From: Microbispora hainanensis
GTDB lineage: Bacteria; Actinomycetota; Actinomycetes; Streptosporangiales; Streptosporangiaceae
DNA: 64,000 nt
Direction of reading: 5' to 3'
NCBI RefSeq assembly: GCF_006874475.1
Contig: NZ_VIRM01000018.1
Location: forward strand, 1-64,000
The notes below the pieces were generated by a model. The model ran no database searches, was not told where the DNA came from, and was given only the letters and a program-made list of their open reading frames with translations. The position numbers were made by a program, and so were the translations under genes. Positions within the stretch are counted from its first letter, which is position 1. Each line of letters begins with the position of its first letter. Below, piece by piece: positions 1 to 7,241 of the stretch.

Positions 1-13
1 TAGCAGCCGCCTC

Positions 14-1309
14 TCAATCCAGCAACTCAGGACGGCGAGCGCTCAGGGCACGGCGGGCAGTCACATAGCGATCGTGGAACTCCTCGGCGAGGGCCTCTCT
101 GCGATAGCGCTGGCGTAGGACGCGGTCGAGGTCTCCGACTCGGTTGACGAGGTCGGTGAGGGATTTACGTTCGATGTCGAATGCGGCCATGCCTTGCTCG
201 ACGGCGGCATCAAGGTCTCCGCGTCGGGCGTGGACGATTCCGAGGTCTATGTGAGCGTCGGCGACTCGCATGGGGGCGTTTGAGGTGCCGTCTGGGCGGG
301 TGTGCATCTGGATCGTTTCCAGTGCGTGTTCCTCGGCCCGGTCGTTGTCCTCTAGCCAGGTGTATGCGGTGGCGGCGTAGAAGACCCACTTGGCGTGGTC
401 GAACACGAAGTGGTGGTCCGGGTTTTCGGGGATCGGCAGTTTGGCGAGGATGTCGGCTCCGCGTGAGAGCGCCTTGTCGGCTTCGCGGCGGTCACCGATG
501 CGGGCCAAGCCGCGGGCTTCCTGCAAGGTGAGCTGAACCTGTGCGCTGGATTGGCCGGCGAGGGCCTGGCCTTGGCGGGCGGCCGTGACAACGTCCTCGT
601 ATCGGCCTTCGACGAGGGCGAACCATGCGGACATCTCGTGTGCCCAGCCCATGAGTTCGCCATGTCCGACCTGGCGGCCCATCTCGTAGGCGGCCTGGCG
701 GGCCGTCTCGGCTTCCTCGCGCTCGCCCAGGTCGTAGTGGACGCAGCCGAGCAGGGCGGTGAGCCATCCGGTGATGACGAGTAATTCGCGGTGCTGGTCG
801 AGTGTGATCCTGCCGGACAGGAGCCGGGTCACCTGAGCGAGGCGCTTTTGTGTCCGGTCCCGCAATGTCGCGGCGGGGACAACCGGGTAGGCGCGGCACA
901 GCAGGTCGACGGCCTCGGCGAGGGCTTCGAGAGTGCCGGTGCCGACATCGGACGCCTGGAGCTGCTGCGCGAGTTCCATCGTGCCGTACAGGTCGGCCTC
1001 GGCCCGCAGCGCGTCGACCGGCATGACGTGTGCCTCGATGAGGCGGCTATTGCCGTTGACTCTCTTTGTGGGGGAGAAGCCGAGATCTTCGGGCTGTAGT
1101 CCGGTGGCTTGAGCCAGCGCGAGCCGGAATGGTGCGCGAGGCCAGGAGACTTCGCCGGCCTCCCATCGCCTGATGCGTTCTTCATCGACGGCGAGGCGTT
1201 CCTTGATGCCCACAGGAGTGCGGTTGATCCGTTCGGCGAATTCGGCGCGGGTGAGCTGTTGCGCGTTGCGCCATGCGCGGAGTTGGACATTCGGGATGCT
1301 GTCTGGCAT
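14..1309 (-). CDS. XRE-family regulator with TPR-like C-terminal domain
   Basis: The 431-residue protein starts with a Cro/CI-type helix-turn-helix (about residues 5-75, including LTRAEFAERIN and RRWEAGEV) and continues as an alpha-helical region of repeated helix pairs resembling tetratricopeptide repeats, such as HARRGDLDAAVEQGMAAFDI near the end. The ATG at 1309 is preferred over one ten codons upstream because a GGAGGA lies about ten bases before it. Proteins of this build are common in actinomycete mobile elements and may act as phage-type repressors or peptide-responsive regulators, but no ligand can be read from the sequence. It is divergent from the small genes at 1452-1942, so the 142-base gap probably carries promoters for both directions. 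Confidence 0.75.
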   Translation of the reverse strand: MPDSIPNVQLRAWRNAQQLTRAEFAERINRTPVGIKERLAVDEERIRRWEAGEVSWPRAPFRLALAQATGLQPEDLGFSPTKRVNGNSRLIEAHVMPVDALRAEADLYGTMELAQQLQASDVGTGTLEALAEAVDLLCRAYPVVPAATLRDRTQKRLAQVTRLLSGRITLDQHRELLVITGWLTALLGCVHYDLGEREEAETARQAAYEMGRQVGHGELMGWAHEMSAWFALVEGRYEDVVTAARQGQALAGQSSAQVQLTLQEARGLARIGDRREADKALSRGADILAKLPIPENPDHHFVFDHAKWVFYAATAYTWLEDNDRAEEHALETIQMHTRPDGTSNAPMRVADAHIDLGIVHARRGDLDAAVEQGMAAFDIERKSLTDLVNRVGDLDRVLRQRYRREALAEEFHDRYVTARRALSARRPELLD

Positions 1310-1451
1310 CTCGGGGTCTTCCTCCCGTCGGGGGGTCATCAGGGGGTTAAGAGGGGGCTTTTCGGGGGTCCTATCGCGCTCGCTTTGCCGGTGGACTTGC
1401 CATCAACCAACCACGGTACGTCAAGCGGCTTCCCGCCACAGGGAACGCCGG

Positions 1452-1661
1452 ATGAACGAGGAGATGGCGACGGTGACCCGGCCAGACGAGAACAGCGAGG
1501 CAAGACCCTGTCCTTCGTGTCGGGGGCGTGGCACCAAGCGGTGCCATTCACGCCGTCAGCTCGTCGTCGGCGGCGACACCAGTGACGATCGCAACTCGGG
1601 TGGGGAGCGGGAGTGCCTCGACTGCCTCGGAAACGGCCGGGCCGAAGGGAGCGGAACATGA
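1452..1661 (+). CDS. Small DnaJ-type zinc-finger protein
   Basis: This 69-residue protein has two Cys-rich motifs of the CxxCxGxG kind, CPSCRGRG near residue 18 and CLDCLGNG near residue 56, the pattern by which DnaJ binds zinc. Similar small proteins are frequent in actinomycete elements; the function is unknown. The ATG at 1452 is used because an AGGGA lies eight bases upstream, with a second in-frame ATG four codons later. Its stop codon overlaps the next start (ATGA at 1658-1661), so the two genes are probably translationally coupled. The open frame extends upstream to 1173, but that part is antisense to the XRE gene. Confidence 0.6.
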   Translation: MNEEMATVTRPDENSEARPCPSCRGRGTKRCHSRRQLVVGGDTSDDRNSGGERECLDCLGNGRAEGSGT

Positions 1662-1942
1662 ACCCGATCGAGGTTGCGGCGGTGGACTACATGAACCGAA
1701 GCGACGAGGCGGACAAGCTCATCCGACTGCGTGACGCGCTGACCCGGCTCAGCATCAACGCCGAGCTGCGCGACAACAACACGGCGCTGATGGTCAACCC
1801 GCCAAGTGGGCGGGGCATGCCGGTGTGGGTCTTCGTCGGCTACGGCGGCCAGTACTACTCATGGAACTCGGCAGGCAGGCGGCACCCGGTGTCCGATCTG
1901 GAGGGCGCCGCGAAGGCGATAGCCGCCTACATCTGCCGCTGA
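1658..1942 (+). CDS. Hypothetical AICE protein
   Basis: This 94-residue protein begins at an ATG overlapping the stop of the preceding zinc-finger gene, with GAAGGGA nine bases upstream. It has an amphipathic N-terminal helix and a C-terminal half rich in aromatics (PVWVFVGYGGQYYSWNS) followed by AAKAIAAYICR. I recognise it only as the sort of small conserved protein found in Streptomyces-type integrative elements; no catalytic motif is visible. A strong RNA hairpin follows its stop codon within four bases and probably ends this two-gene transcript. Confidence 0.55.
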   Translation: MNPIEVAAVDYMNRSDEADKLIRLRDALTRLSINAELRDNNTALMVNPPSGRGMPVWVFVGYGGQYYSWNSAGRRHPVSDLEGAAKAIAAYICR

Positions 1943-1945
1943 AGC

Positions 1946-2009
1946 GGGCGCGGCGAGGCAGTGAGCCGACGACGGGTCGGCAGCCATCAATCCCTGCCTC
2001 GTCGCGCCC
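1946..2009 (+). terminator. Long stem-loop after 1658-1942 gene
   Basis: Arms at 1946-1961 and 1994-2009 pair over 16 positions (15 Watson-Crick, one G-U in RNA), with a nested GCCGAC/GTCGGC helix in the loop, followed by TTT. It begins four bases after a stop codon, which fits a transcription terminator, although the U-run is short. In an element that replicates by rolling circle it could alternatively be an origin-type structure. Confidence 0.5.
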
Positions 2010-2017
2010 TTTGATCT

Positions 2018-2068
2018 CCGGCAGGGCCACAGTGACTCGCCCCCGTGTCCCCCGTGTGGCCCTGCCGG
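2018..2068. repeat. Perfect 14-bp inverted repeat
   Basis: CCGGCAGGGCCACA at 2018-2031 is repeated exactly inverted at 2055-2068 with a 23-base spacer. It lies directly after the hairpin at 1946-2009 and about 105 bases before the GntR repressor start. It may be a second terminator, an operator, or a DNA secondary structure used in replication. Confidence 0.5.
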
Positions 2069-2174
2069 TCCCCTCCTCCCGGACTGCGAGTGCAGCCGAA
2101 CGAGGTGACAGAAGCATCGAGCCGGTCTAGGCTCAAACTTGGTAAAACAACCTGTCGGCTGCTGGACGGTCGTG

Positions 2175-2903
2175 ATGTCTCTAGAGTCCGTGCCTCCGAA
2201 GTATGCACAGCTTGTGCAGACGCTTCAGCGGCGTATCGAAGCGGGGGACTACCCTCCCGGAACCCTCCTGCCGAGCGAGAATCAGCTCATCAATGAGTTC
2301 GGCGTCTCCCGTCCGACCGTCGTGGCGGCCCTGCGCGTGCTCCGGGAACAGGGCTGGATCGAGTCCCAGCAGGGCAAGGGCCGTTTCGTGCGGGGCCGCC
2401 CTGCCCTCGCCTCGCTCGAACAACCCCGGCCCGGCCACGCCTACCTCACCAGCGCCGAGACGCCCTCGGCCGAACTGCTGGAAGTCGGGGCGGTAGCCGT
2501 ACCGAACAGGATCGCCGCTCTGCTCGACCTATCGCCCAAGAGTAAGGCGTTCCTTCGTCGCCGACTGGTCTCGCGCGGTGATGAGCCTTCGGAGATCGTC
2601 TCGTTGTGGCTGCCCCTGGACCTGTCGGAGGGGACGAACCTCACGAGCGCCGAGCCGCTGGCCCAGGGCGTCCGCGAGCATATCCAGGCGCGTAAGGGCG
2701 TGCGGTTCGATCACGTCATTGAGCAGATCACGGCACGGATGCCTACTTCTGACGAGGTCAAGCGGCTCGGCATGCCCAAGAACACGCCGGTCCTCGATGT
2801 CTATGCGGCTGTACGTGACCCTGGTGGCCGGCCCCTTGCCGTGCTGGTTGTCGTGCTGCCTGCCGATCGTCACGAGCTGGAGGATGCCTATCCCATCGGG
2901 TAG
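2175..2903 (+). CDS. GntR/HutC-family repressor (KorSA-like)
   Basis: The 242-residue protein has a GntR winged helix in residues 1-75 (PPKYAQLVQTLQRRIEAGDY, LPSENQLINEFGVSRPTV, GWIESQQGKGRFV) and a UTRA-type ligand-sensing domain in the remainder. In pSAM2 the GntR protein KorSA represses the pra gene and so keeps the element integrated; the same position, directly before a Pra-like gene, suggests the same job here. The ATG at 2175 was chosen because the longer frame begins at a TTG without a ribosome site; the upstream region is nevertheless poor in Shine-Dalgarno sequence. Its presumed operator, two copies of a TAGG-N7-CCTA box, flanks the promoter at 2941-2969. Confidence 0.8.
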   Translation: MSLESVPPKYAQLVQTLQRRIEAGDYPPGTLLPSENQLINEFGVSRPTVVAALRVLREQGWIESQQGKGRFVRGRPALASLEQPRPGHAYLTSAETPSAELLEVGAVAVPNRIAALLDLSPKSKAFLRRRLVSRGDEPSEIVSLWLPLDLSEGTNLTSAEPLAQGVREHIQARKGVRFDHVIEQITARMPTSDEVKRLGMPKNTPVLDVYAAVRDPGGRPLAVLVVVLPADRHELEDAYPIG

Positions 2904-2933
2904 GGACGCCTCACCTTCGGAGCCCACTTAGCT

Positions 2934-2996
2934 TAGGCACTTGACCTAGCAAGTGGGCTCTCTTATGCTCAAGGCACTCGATAGGTTAAGTGCCTA
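2934..2996 (+). promoter_or_regulatory. Promoter with paired repressor boxes
   Basis: A sigma-70-like promoter is visible: TTGACC at 2941-2946, a 17-base spacer, and TATGCT at 2964-2969. The 15-base box TAGGCACTTGACCTA at 2934-2948 covers the -35 element, and the same box with one change occurs inverted at 2982-2996, just after the expected transcription start. Each box has TAGG-N7-CCTA dyad symmetry. A hairpin (GCCCACTT 2922-2929, AAGTGGGC 2951-2958) overlaps the left box. The arrangement fits repression of the downstream pra-rep-int operon by the GntR protein encoded immediately upstream. Confidence 0.65.
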
Positions 2997-3020
2997 TCAG
3001 TCGAGAGAGGAGGATGCCCG

Positions 3021-3443
3021 ATGGCTCTACAAGGTCCGATCCCCGTCAGCTTCGACATGGTCTTCCCGCACGGCTGCTACCTCGTCGGTGAGGTGGAGGC
3101 GGTCAAGGACTTCGACGCCTCGACCAACGGCCGATTCGTGCAGGCGCGGGACAAGCAGAGCGGCGAACTGGTCTGGCAGATCGCCGTCATGGACGCCGAC
3201 CCCCAGGTCAAGCCCGCTCAGAAGACCGTCGCCGTAAAGATCATCGCGCCCGTCCAGCCGGTGCCTCCGGCCCCGGTCGCGGGCCTGCCCTTCACGCCGG
3301 TCGAGTTCGACGGCGTCACCGTCACCCCGTACGTCAACGGAAACGGCCGCCTGGCCTACTCCATCCGCGTTCGGGAGATGCGTTCGCCTCGGACGGGTGG
3401 GGCCAAGGCCGGACACGCGGGCGGCAAGGAGGCGGCGGCGTGA
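3021..3443 (+). CDS. Pra-like replication/excision activator
   Basis: This 140-residue protein (MALQGPIPVSFDMVFPHGCY at the start, FVQARDKQSGELVWQIAVMD in the middle) resembles the family annotated in Streptomyces elements as plasmid replication, integration and excision activator. In pSAM2, Pra turns on the rep-xis-int operon. Context agrees: it is the first gene after the GntR-controlled promoter and is followed closely by transfer, replication and recombination genes. AGAGGAGG lies 10 bases before the ATG. No DNA-binding motif is evident, so activator activity is known only by family. Confidence 0.65.
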   Translation: MALQGPIPVSFDMVFPHGCYLVGEVEAVKDFDASTNGRFVQARDKQSGELVWQIAVMDADPQVKPAQKTVAVKIIAPVQPVPPAPVAGLPFTPVEFDGVTVTPYVNGNGRLAYSIRVREMRSPRTGGAKAGHAGGKEAAA

Positions 3444-3745
3444 ACTGGCGGCCGTACACGCACCTATCGATGTCGATCGACCCCGGCGAGCGTCCCCGTA
3501 TCGGGATCTCGTTCTACGCCTCGATCACTCGGGCGCGGGCTCGGGTGCTGGAGTCCGGGCGGCCGTACCTGGTCCTGGAGTCCGACGAGGCGGACGTGAC
3601 GGTCTCGACCACCGGGGCTGCCGGACCGGTGACCGCGGAAGACCTGGACATCGCGCGGCAGATCTTCAACGCCGCCGCGCGGTACCTGGCCGACTGCGAG
3701 CGCCTGCACGCCGAACACGCCCAGGCCACCGACTCGGCGGCCTGA
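3440..3745 (+). CDS. Hypothetical AICE protein
   Basis: A 101-residue protein starting at a GTG that overlaps the stop of the Pra-like gene (GTGA). It is predicted alpha/beta with a helical C-terminus (EDLDIARQIFNAAARYLADC) and no recognisable motif. Its coupling to the Pra-like gene and its place before the transfer gene suggest an element-maintenance role, but nothing more can be said. A strong hairpin ten bases after the stop separates it from the transfer gene. Confidence 0.6.
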   Translation: MNWRPYTHLSMSIDPGERPRIGISFYASITRARARVLESGRPYLVLESDEADVTVSTTGAAGPVTAEDLDIARQIFNAAARYLADCERLHAEHAQATDSAA

Positions 3746-3754
3746 CACAAGGAC

Positions 3755-3786
3755 GGGGCCGCTGGAACTGGCATTCCAGCGGCCCC
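3755..3786 (+). terminator. Intercistronic hairpin before transfer gene
   Basis: A perfect 13-base-pair stem (GGGGCCGCTGGAA at 3755-3767, complement at 3774-3786) with a six-base loop lies between the stop at 3745 and the transfer ATPase start at 3831. There is no T-run, so it may attenuate or stabilise rather than terminate. Confidence 0.5.
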
Positions 3787-3830
3787 CGGATCTCTCACAC
3801 ACGCCAATGCCTGAGAGGACACCAAGCCTA

Positions 3831-5252
3831 ATGTTCAAGAAACTTCCCGGCGACGAGGCGCGAAACCTCGTCTCCACCACCCCAGACACGGCCGTGGTCT
3901 TCCGCCCGGCCGTCATGCAGACTCCCGCCATCGTCACCCTGGTGATCTGGCTGTCCCGGCTCGTCGCGGGCCTGGTCCGCCTGGTCGTGCGGCATCCGGT
4001 CGCCGTGGCCGTCCCGGTCGGCCTCGGGGTCATCTGGACCCTGTACGGCTGGCGCCTGGCCCTCGTGATGGCCGGGTTCCTGCCCTCGGCCGGACTGTCC
4101 TGGCTGCTGCTGGATCGCGCCTCGTTCCTGCGGCTGGTCGGCTGGCCGTTGCTGGCCTGGTGGCGGTTGGTCGCCGTCTACCGGCGGCACTGGCAACCCG
4201 TCATGGTCGTCTCCGGCCTCGGACGGCACATCCGAGGCCGCGACTACCTGCCCCGCCTGATCCGGGTCGAGTGCGACGGCTGGGCCGACCGCGTCAGCGT
4301 GAAGATGCTCAACGGCCAGGCCGTCACCGACTGGGCCGACCGCATCGAGCACCTGGCCCACGGCTTCGGCGCCCCCTCCTGCCGGGTGGCGGTCGCGCGG
4401 GCCGGGCGGCTCGTGCTCACCTTCCCCCGGCGCGACCCCCTCGCCGAACCCCTGCCCGCCGTCCCTGTCCCCGAGACACCTTCGGTGGGGCCGGTCGAGA
4501 TCGGCCGGTGCGAGGACGGTACGCCGCTGCGGCTCAAGGTCCACGGCACCCACGTGCTGATCGCCGGGGCCACGGGTGCGGGCAAAGGCTCCTACCTGTG
4601 GTCGACAATCCGCGGCTTGCTTCCCGCGATGCGGGCGGGCCTGGTGCAGGTGTGGGCGCTCGACCCCAAGCGGATGGAACTGTCCTTCGGCCGTCCCCTC
4701 TTCGGCAGTCGGTACGCGGCCGATCCGAAAGAGTGCGCCGACCTGCTCGACGAGGCGGTCTCGGTGATGCAGGAGCGGGCCGACCGGTTCGCCGGCCTCC
4801 AGCGCTCCCACACTCCAACCGTGGCCGACCCGTTCGTCCTGGTGCTCGTGGACGAGGTGGCGTTCCTGACCGCCTACCAGCCCGATAAGGGCCTTCGTCA
4901 GCGCATCACGGCGGCCCTGGCGACCCTGACCACGCAGGGCCGGGCGGTGGGCGTCGGGGTCATGGCCGCGCTTCAGGACCCGCGCAAGGAGGTCATGAAC
5001 ATCCGCAACCTGTTCCCCGACAAGATCGCCCTCCGGCTGGACGAGTCGGAACAGGTGGACATGGTCCTCGGCGACGGCGCCCGCGACCGGGGCGCACTCG
5101 CCGACCACATCTCACCCGTCCCCGAACGCGGCGCGGGCGTCGGCTACATCCGGCTCGAAACCTCGCCTGATCCGGTGCGGGTGCGTGCGGCCTACGTCTC
5201 CGACGCCCACATCCGGGCGATGGTCGCCGAGTTCGCGGGGGTGGGCCGATGA
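3831..5252 (+). CDS. FtsK/SpoIIIE-type DNA transfer protein (TraSA-like)
   Basis: This 473-residue membrane ATPase should pump double-stranded element DNA between mycelial cells, the mode of conjugation used by AICEs. Residues about 25-105 contain hydrophobic helices. The motor domain has a Walker A GATGAGKGS near residue 246 and a Walker B FVLVLVDEVAF near residue 336, followed by TTQGRAVGVGVMAALQDPRK and NLFPDKIALRL, typical of this family. The ATG at 3831 follows GAGAGG by about 12 bases; an ATG eight codons upstream lacks a ribosome site. The 3' end overlaps the next gene (ATGATG). The hairpin at 3755-3786 precedes it. Confidence 0.85.
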   Translation: MFKKLPGDEARNLVSTTPDTAVVFRPAVMQTPAIVTLVIWLSRLVAGLVRLVVRHPVAVAVPVGLGVIWTLYGWRLALVMAGFLPSAGLSWLLLDRASFLRLVGWPLLAWWRLVAVYRRHWQPVMVVSGLGRHIRGRDYLPRLIRVECDGWADRVSVKMLNGQAVTDWADRIEHLAHGFGAPSCRVAVARAGRLVLTFPRRDPLAEPLPAVPVPETPSVGPVEIGRCEDGTPLRLKVHGTHVLIAGATGAGKGSYLWSTIRGLLPAMRAGLVQVWALDPKRMELSFGRPLFGSRYAADPKECADLLDEAVSVMQERADRFAGLQRSHTPTVADPFVLVLVDEVAFLTAYQPDKGLRQRITAALATLTTQGRAVGVGVMAALQDPRKEVMNIRNLFPDKIALRLDESEQVDMVLGDGARDRGALADHISPVPERGAGVGYIRLETSPDPVRVRAAYVSDAHIRAMVAEFAGVGR

Positions 5253-5440
5253 TGCGCCTGGCTCACATCCTCGACGGACTGCGCTGCTCGGGCTGCGGGG
5301 CGCTCGATGTGCTGTGGCTCGACCCGGTGCGCGGCATCGTCGAGTGCCACGAGTGCGGCGAAAAGGCTGCGGTGATCGTCGATGGCCTCGGCCCGGCGGA
5401 CCTCCTCGACCCCGTCGGCGTCTGGGACGGTGACCGGTGA
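5249..5440 (+). CDS. Small zinc-ribbon protein
   Basis: A 63-residue protein with two Cys pairs, CSGC near residue 13 and CHEC near residue 33, the form of a zinc ribbon. It overlaps both neighbours by four bases, placing it tightly between transfer and replication genes. Similar zinc-binding small proteins are found between tra and rep in Streptomyces elements; the role is unknown, and an accessory part in replication or transfer is only an inference. Confidence 0.6.
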   Translation: MMRLAHILDGLRCSGCGALDVLWLDPVRGIVECHECGEKAAVIVDGLGPADLLDPVGVWDGDR

Positions 5441-7053
5441 CTAACCCGCAGGATCGCTCCACCCCCCGTGCTGTGCGGATGGCTCAACCGCTGGCCCGTG
5501 AGGTCGTGGAAGAGATCGCCAAGCAGTACGGGGTGTGTATCCGCCCGGTCCCGCTGCGGCGGCAGGACATCCTCACCGGACAGGTTGAGGTCATCGACGT
5601 CCCGTGCGGAGCGACGCTGGAGAGCAAGTGCCCGCCGTGCGCCAAGCGCAACCGGCAGCTTCGGCGGGCGCAGTGCCGGGAGGGCTGGCACCTCGACCAC
5701 GAACCCGTGAACCTGCCTGACAACGCTGATGAGTATCAGCGTCACCTCGTGGAGCTGCGGGCCGATGCTCAGGCGTGGCGGGATAAGGTCGAAAAGGCCG
5801 GCGGCGACACCACCGACCTGGACGCCGCCATCGAGGACCTGGACGAGGAGATCAACCGCGCGGGCATGCGCGGCAACGTCCTCGGCCGCACCTCCGGCAA
5901 GCGCACGCGCTCGACCAAACGGCGGCAGGACGCCCCGGACCTGCCCAAGCGGCAGATGACCAAGACCACCCTCGGGCGGACCTTCACCGGCTCGGACGGC
6001 AAGACCTACCGGCCGTCGATGTTCGTCACCCTCACGCTCCCGTCGTATGGGCGGGTGCTCGACGGGGCGCCCCTCGACCCGGACCGGTACGACTACACGC
6101 GGGCGGCCCGCGACGCGCTGCACTTCTCCAAGCTCGTGGACCGCTTCGTGCAGAACCTCCGCCGGGTGGCGGGCTATGACGTGCAGTACTTCGCCACGGT
6201 CGAACCACAAAAGCGGCTCGCGCCGCACCTGCACATGGCGATCCGCGGCACCCTGCCCCGCGCGGAACTGCGGCAGATCATCGCCGCGACCTATCACCAG
6301 GTGTGGTGGCCCTCGACTGATGACGTGCGGTTCGACGGTGACCACCTGCCGGTCTGGGAGGACGGGGCCGGCTACCTCGACCCAACCACCGGGGAAGTCC
6401 TGCCGACCTGGGAACAGGCCCTCGACGCTCTCGACGCCGACGAGGACGCCGAACCCTCGCACGTGCTCCGCTTCGGCGACCAGCTCGACATACAGAGCGT
6501 CCTCGCCGGAACCCCGGACGCCGACCAGCTCATCCAGTACCTGTCCAAGTACCTCACCAAGAGCCTCGGCGACGCCCTCGGCACCGACGACCCACGCCGC
6601 AAAGCACACGCCGAATGGCTGCTCGACGCCCTGCGGTTCGAGCCGTGCGCGCCAACCTGCCCGAACTGGCTCCGCTACGGCGTCCAGCCCAAGGGCGCCA
6701 AGCCCGGCATGGCTCCCGGCCGGTGCAGGGGCAAGGCACACAAGCCTGACCACCTCGGCTACGCGGGCCGCCGTGTCCTCGTCTCGCGCAAGTGGTCCAA
6801 CAAGACCCTCACCGAGCACAAGCAGGACCGGCGTACCTGGGTCCTGGAAGCGCTCGGCCTGCCTGACGAGCCAGTCGGCCCTCACCGCTACATCTGGCGG
6901 CCCGTCAAGCCGGGAGATCCCGACCTGGCCCCCATCGGCGTCCGGCTCCTGCGCTCGGTCCATGAACGGCAGCGCTGGCGTAACCACCTGGCCCGGCTGG
7001 AAGCCGAGGCAGACGGACAAGTTCTTTCGGCAACTGAAGGGAGGGCGGCATGA
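5437..7053 (+). CDS. RepSA-like rolling-circle replication initiator
   Basis: A 538-residue HUH-type initiator that would nick the element origin and start rolling-circle replication after excision. Visible motifs are MFVTLTLPSYGRV (motif 1), the metal-binding APHLHMAIRG around residue 263 (HxH), and YLSKYLTKSL near residue 368, where the tyrosine and lysine pattern matches motif 3. Cys clusters (CPPCAKRN near residue 66, CAPTCPNWLRYG near residue 408, CRGKAH) suggest zinc binding. The GTG start overlaps the zinc-ribbon gene and the stop overlaps the excisionase start, so rep, xis and int form one translationally coupled unit as in pSAM2. Confidence 0.85.
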   Translation: MTNPQDRSTPRAVRMAQPLAREVVEEIAKQYGVCIRPVPLRRQDILTGQVEVIDVPCGATLESKCPPCAKRNRQLRRAQCREGWHLDHEPVNLPDNADEYQRHLVELRADAQAWRDKVEKAGGDTTDLDAAIEDLDEEINRAGMRGNVLGRTSGKRTRSTKRRQDAPDLPKRQMTKTTLGRTFTGSDGKTYRPSMFVTLTLPSYGRVLDGAPLDPDRYDYTRAARDALHFSKLVDRFVQNLRRVAGYDVQYFATVEPQKRLAPHLHMAIRGTLPRAELRQIIAATYHQVWWPSTDDVRFDGDHLPVWEDGAGYLDPTTGEVLPTWEQALDALDADEDAEPSHVLRFGDQLDIQSVLAGTPDADQLIQYLSKYLTKSLGDALGTDDPRRKAHAEWLLDALRFEPCAPTCPNWLRYGVQPKGAKPGMAPGRCRGKAHKPDHLGYAGRRVLVSRKWSNKTLTEHKQDRRTWVLEALGLPDEPVGPHRYIWRPVKPGDPDLAPIGVRLLRSVHERQRWRNHLARLEAEADGQVLSATEGRAA

Positions 7054-7241
7054 GGAAAGACGACAAGTTGATGACGGTCCCCGAAATCCTCGACGAGCTC
7101 GGCGGCATCTCCCGCCGGACCTTCTACCGGTGGCGTGAGACCGGTAAGGCTCCCGAGGGCCTCAAGCTCCCCAACGGCGAGATCCGCATTTACCGCAGTG
7201 AGTTCGACGCCTGGCTTGAGAGCCTGCGGGAGGCTGCGTGA
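7050..7241 (+). CDS. xis: Excisionase (MerR-like helix-turn-helix)
   Basis: A 63-residue protein with the DNA-binding pattern MTVPEILDELGGISRRTFYRWRE and the wing segment IRIYRSEFDAWL, typical of AICE and phage excisionases. It directs the integrase toward excision. It overlaps the initiator gene by four bases and the integrase by four bases. A second in-frame ATG lies seven codons downstream (MTVPEIL) and could be the true start, though the overlap favours 7050. Confidence 0.85.
   Translation: MRKDDKLMTVPEILDELGGISRRTFYRWRETGKAPEGLKLPNGEIRIYRSEFDAWLESLREAA

Noticed and set aside
5263..7020. 585-codon minus-strand frame opposite the replication initiator
   Set aside because: No start site or domain; the plus strand has HUH motifs.
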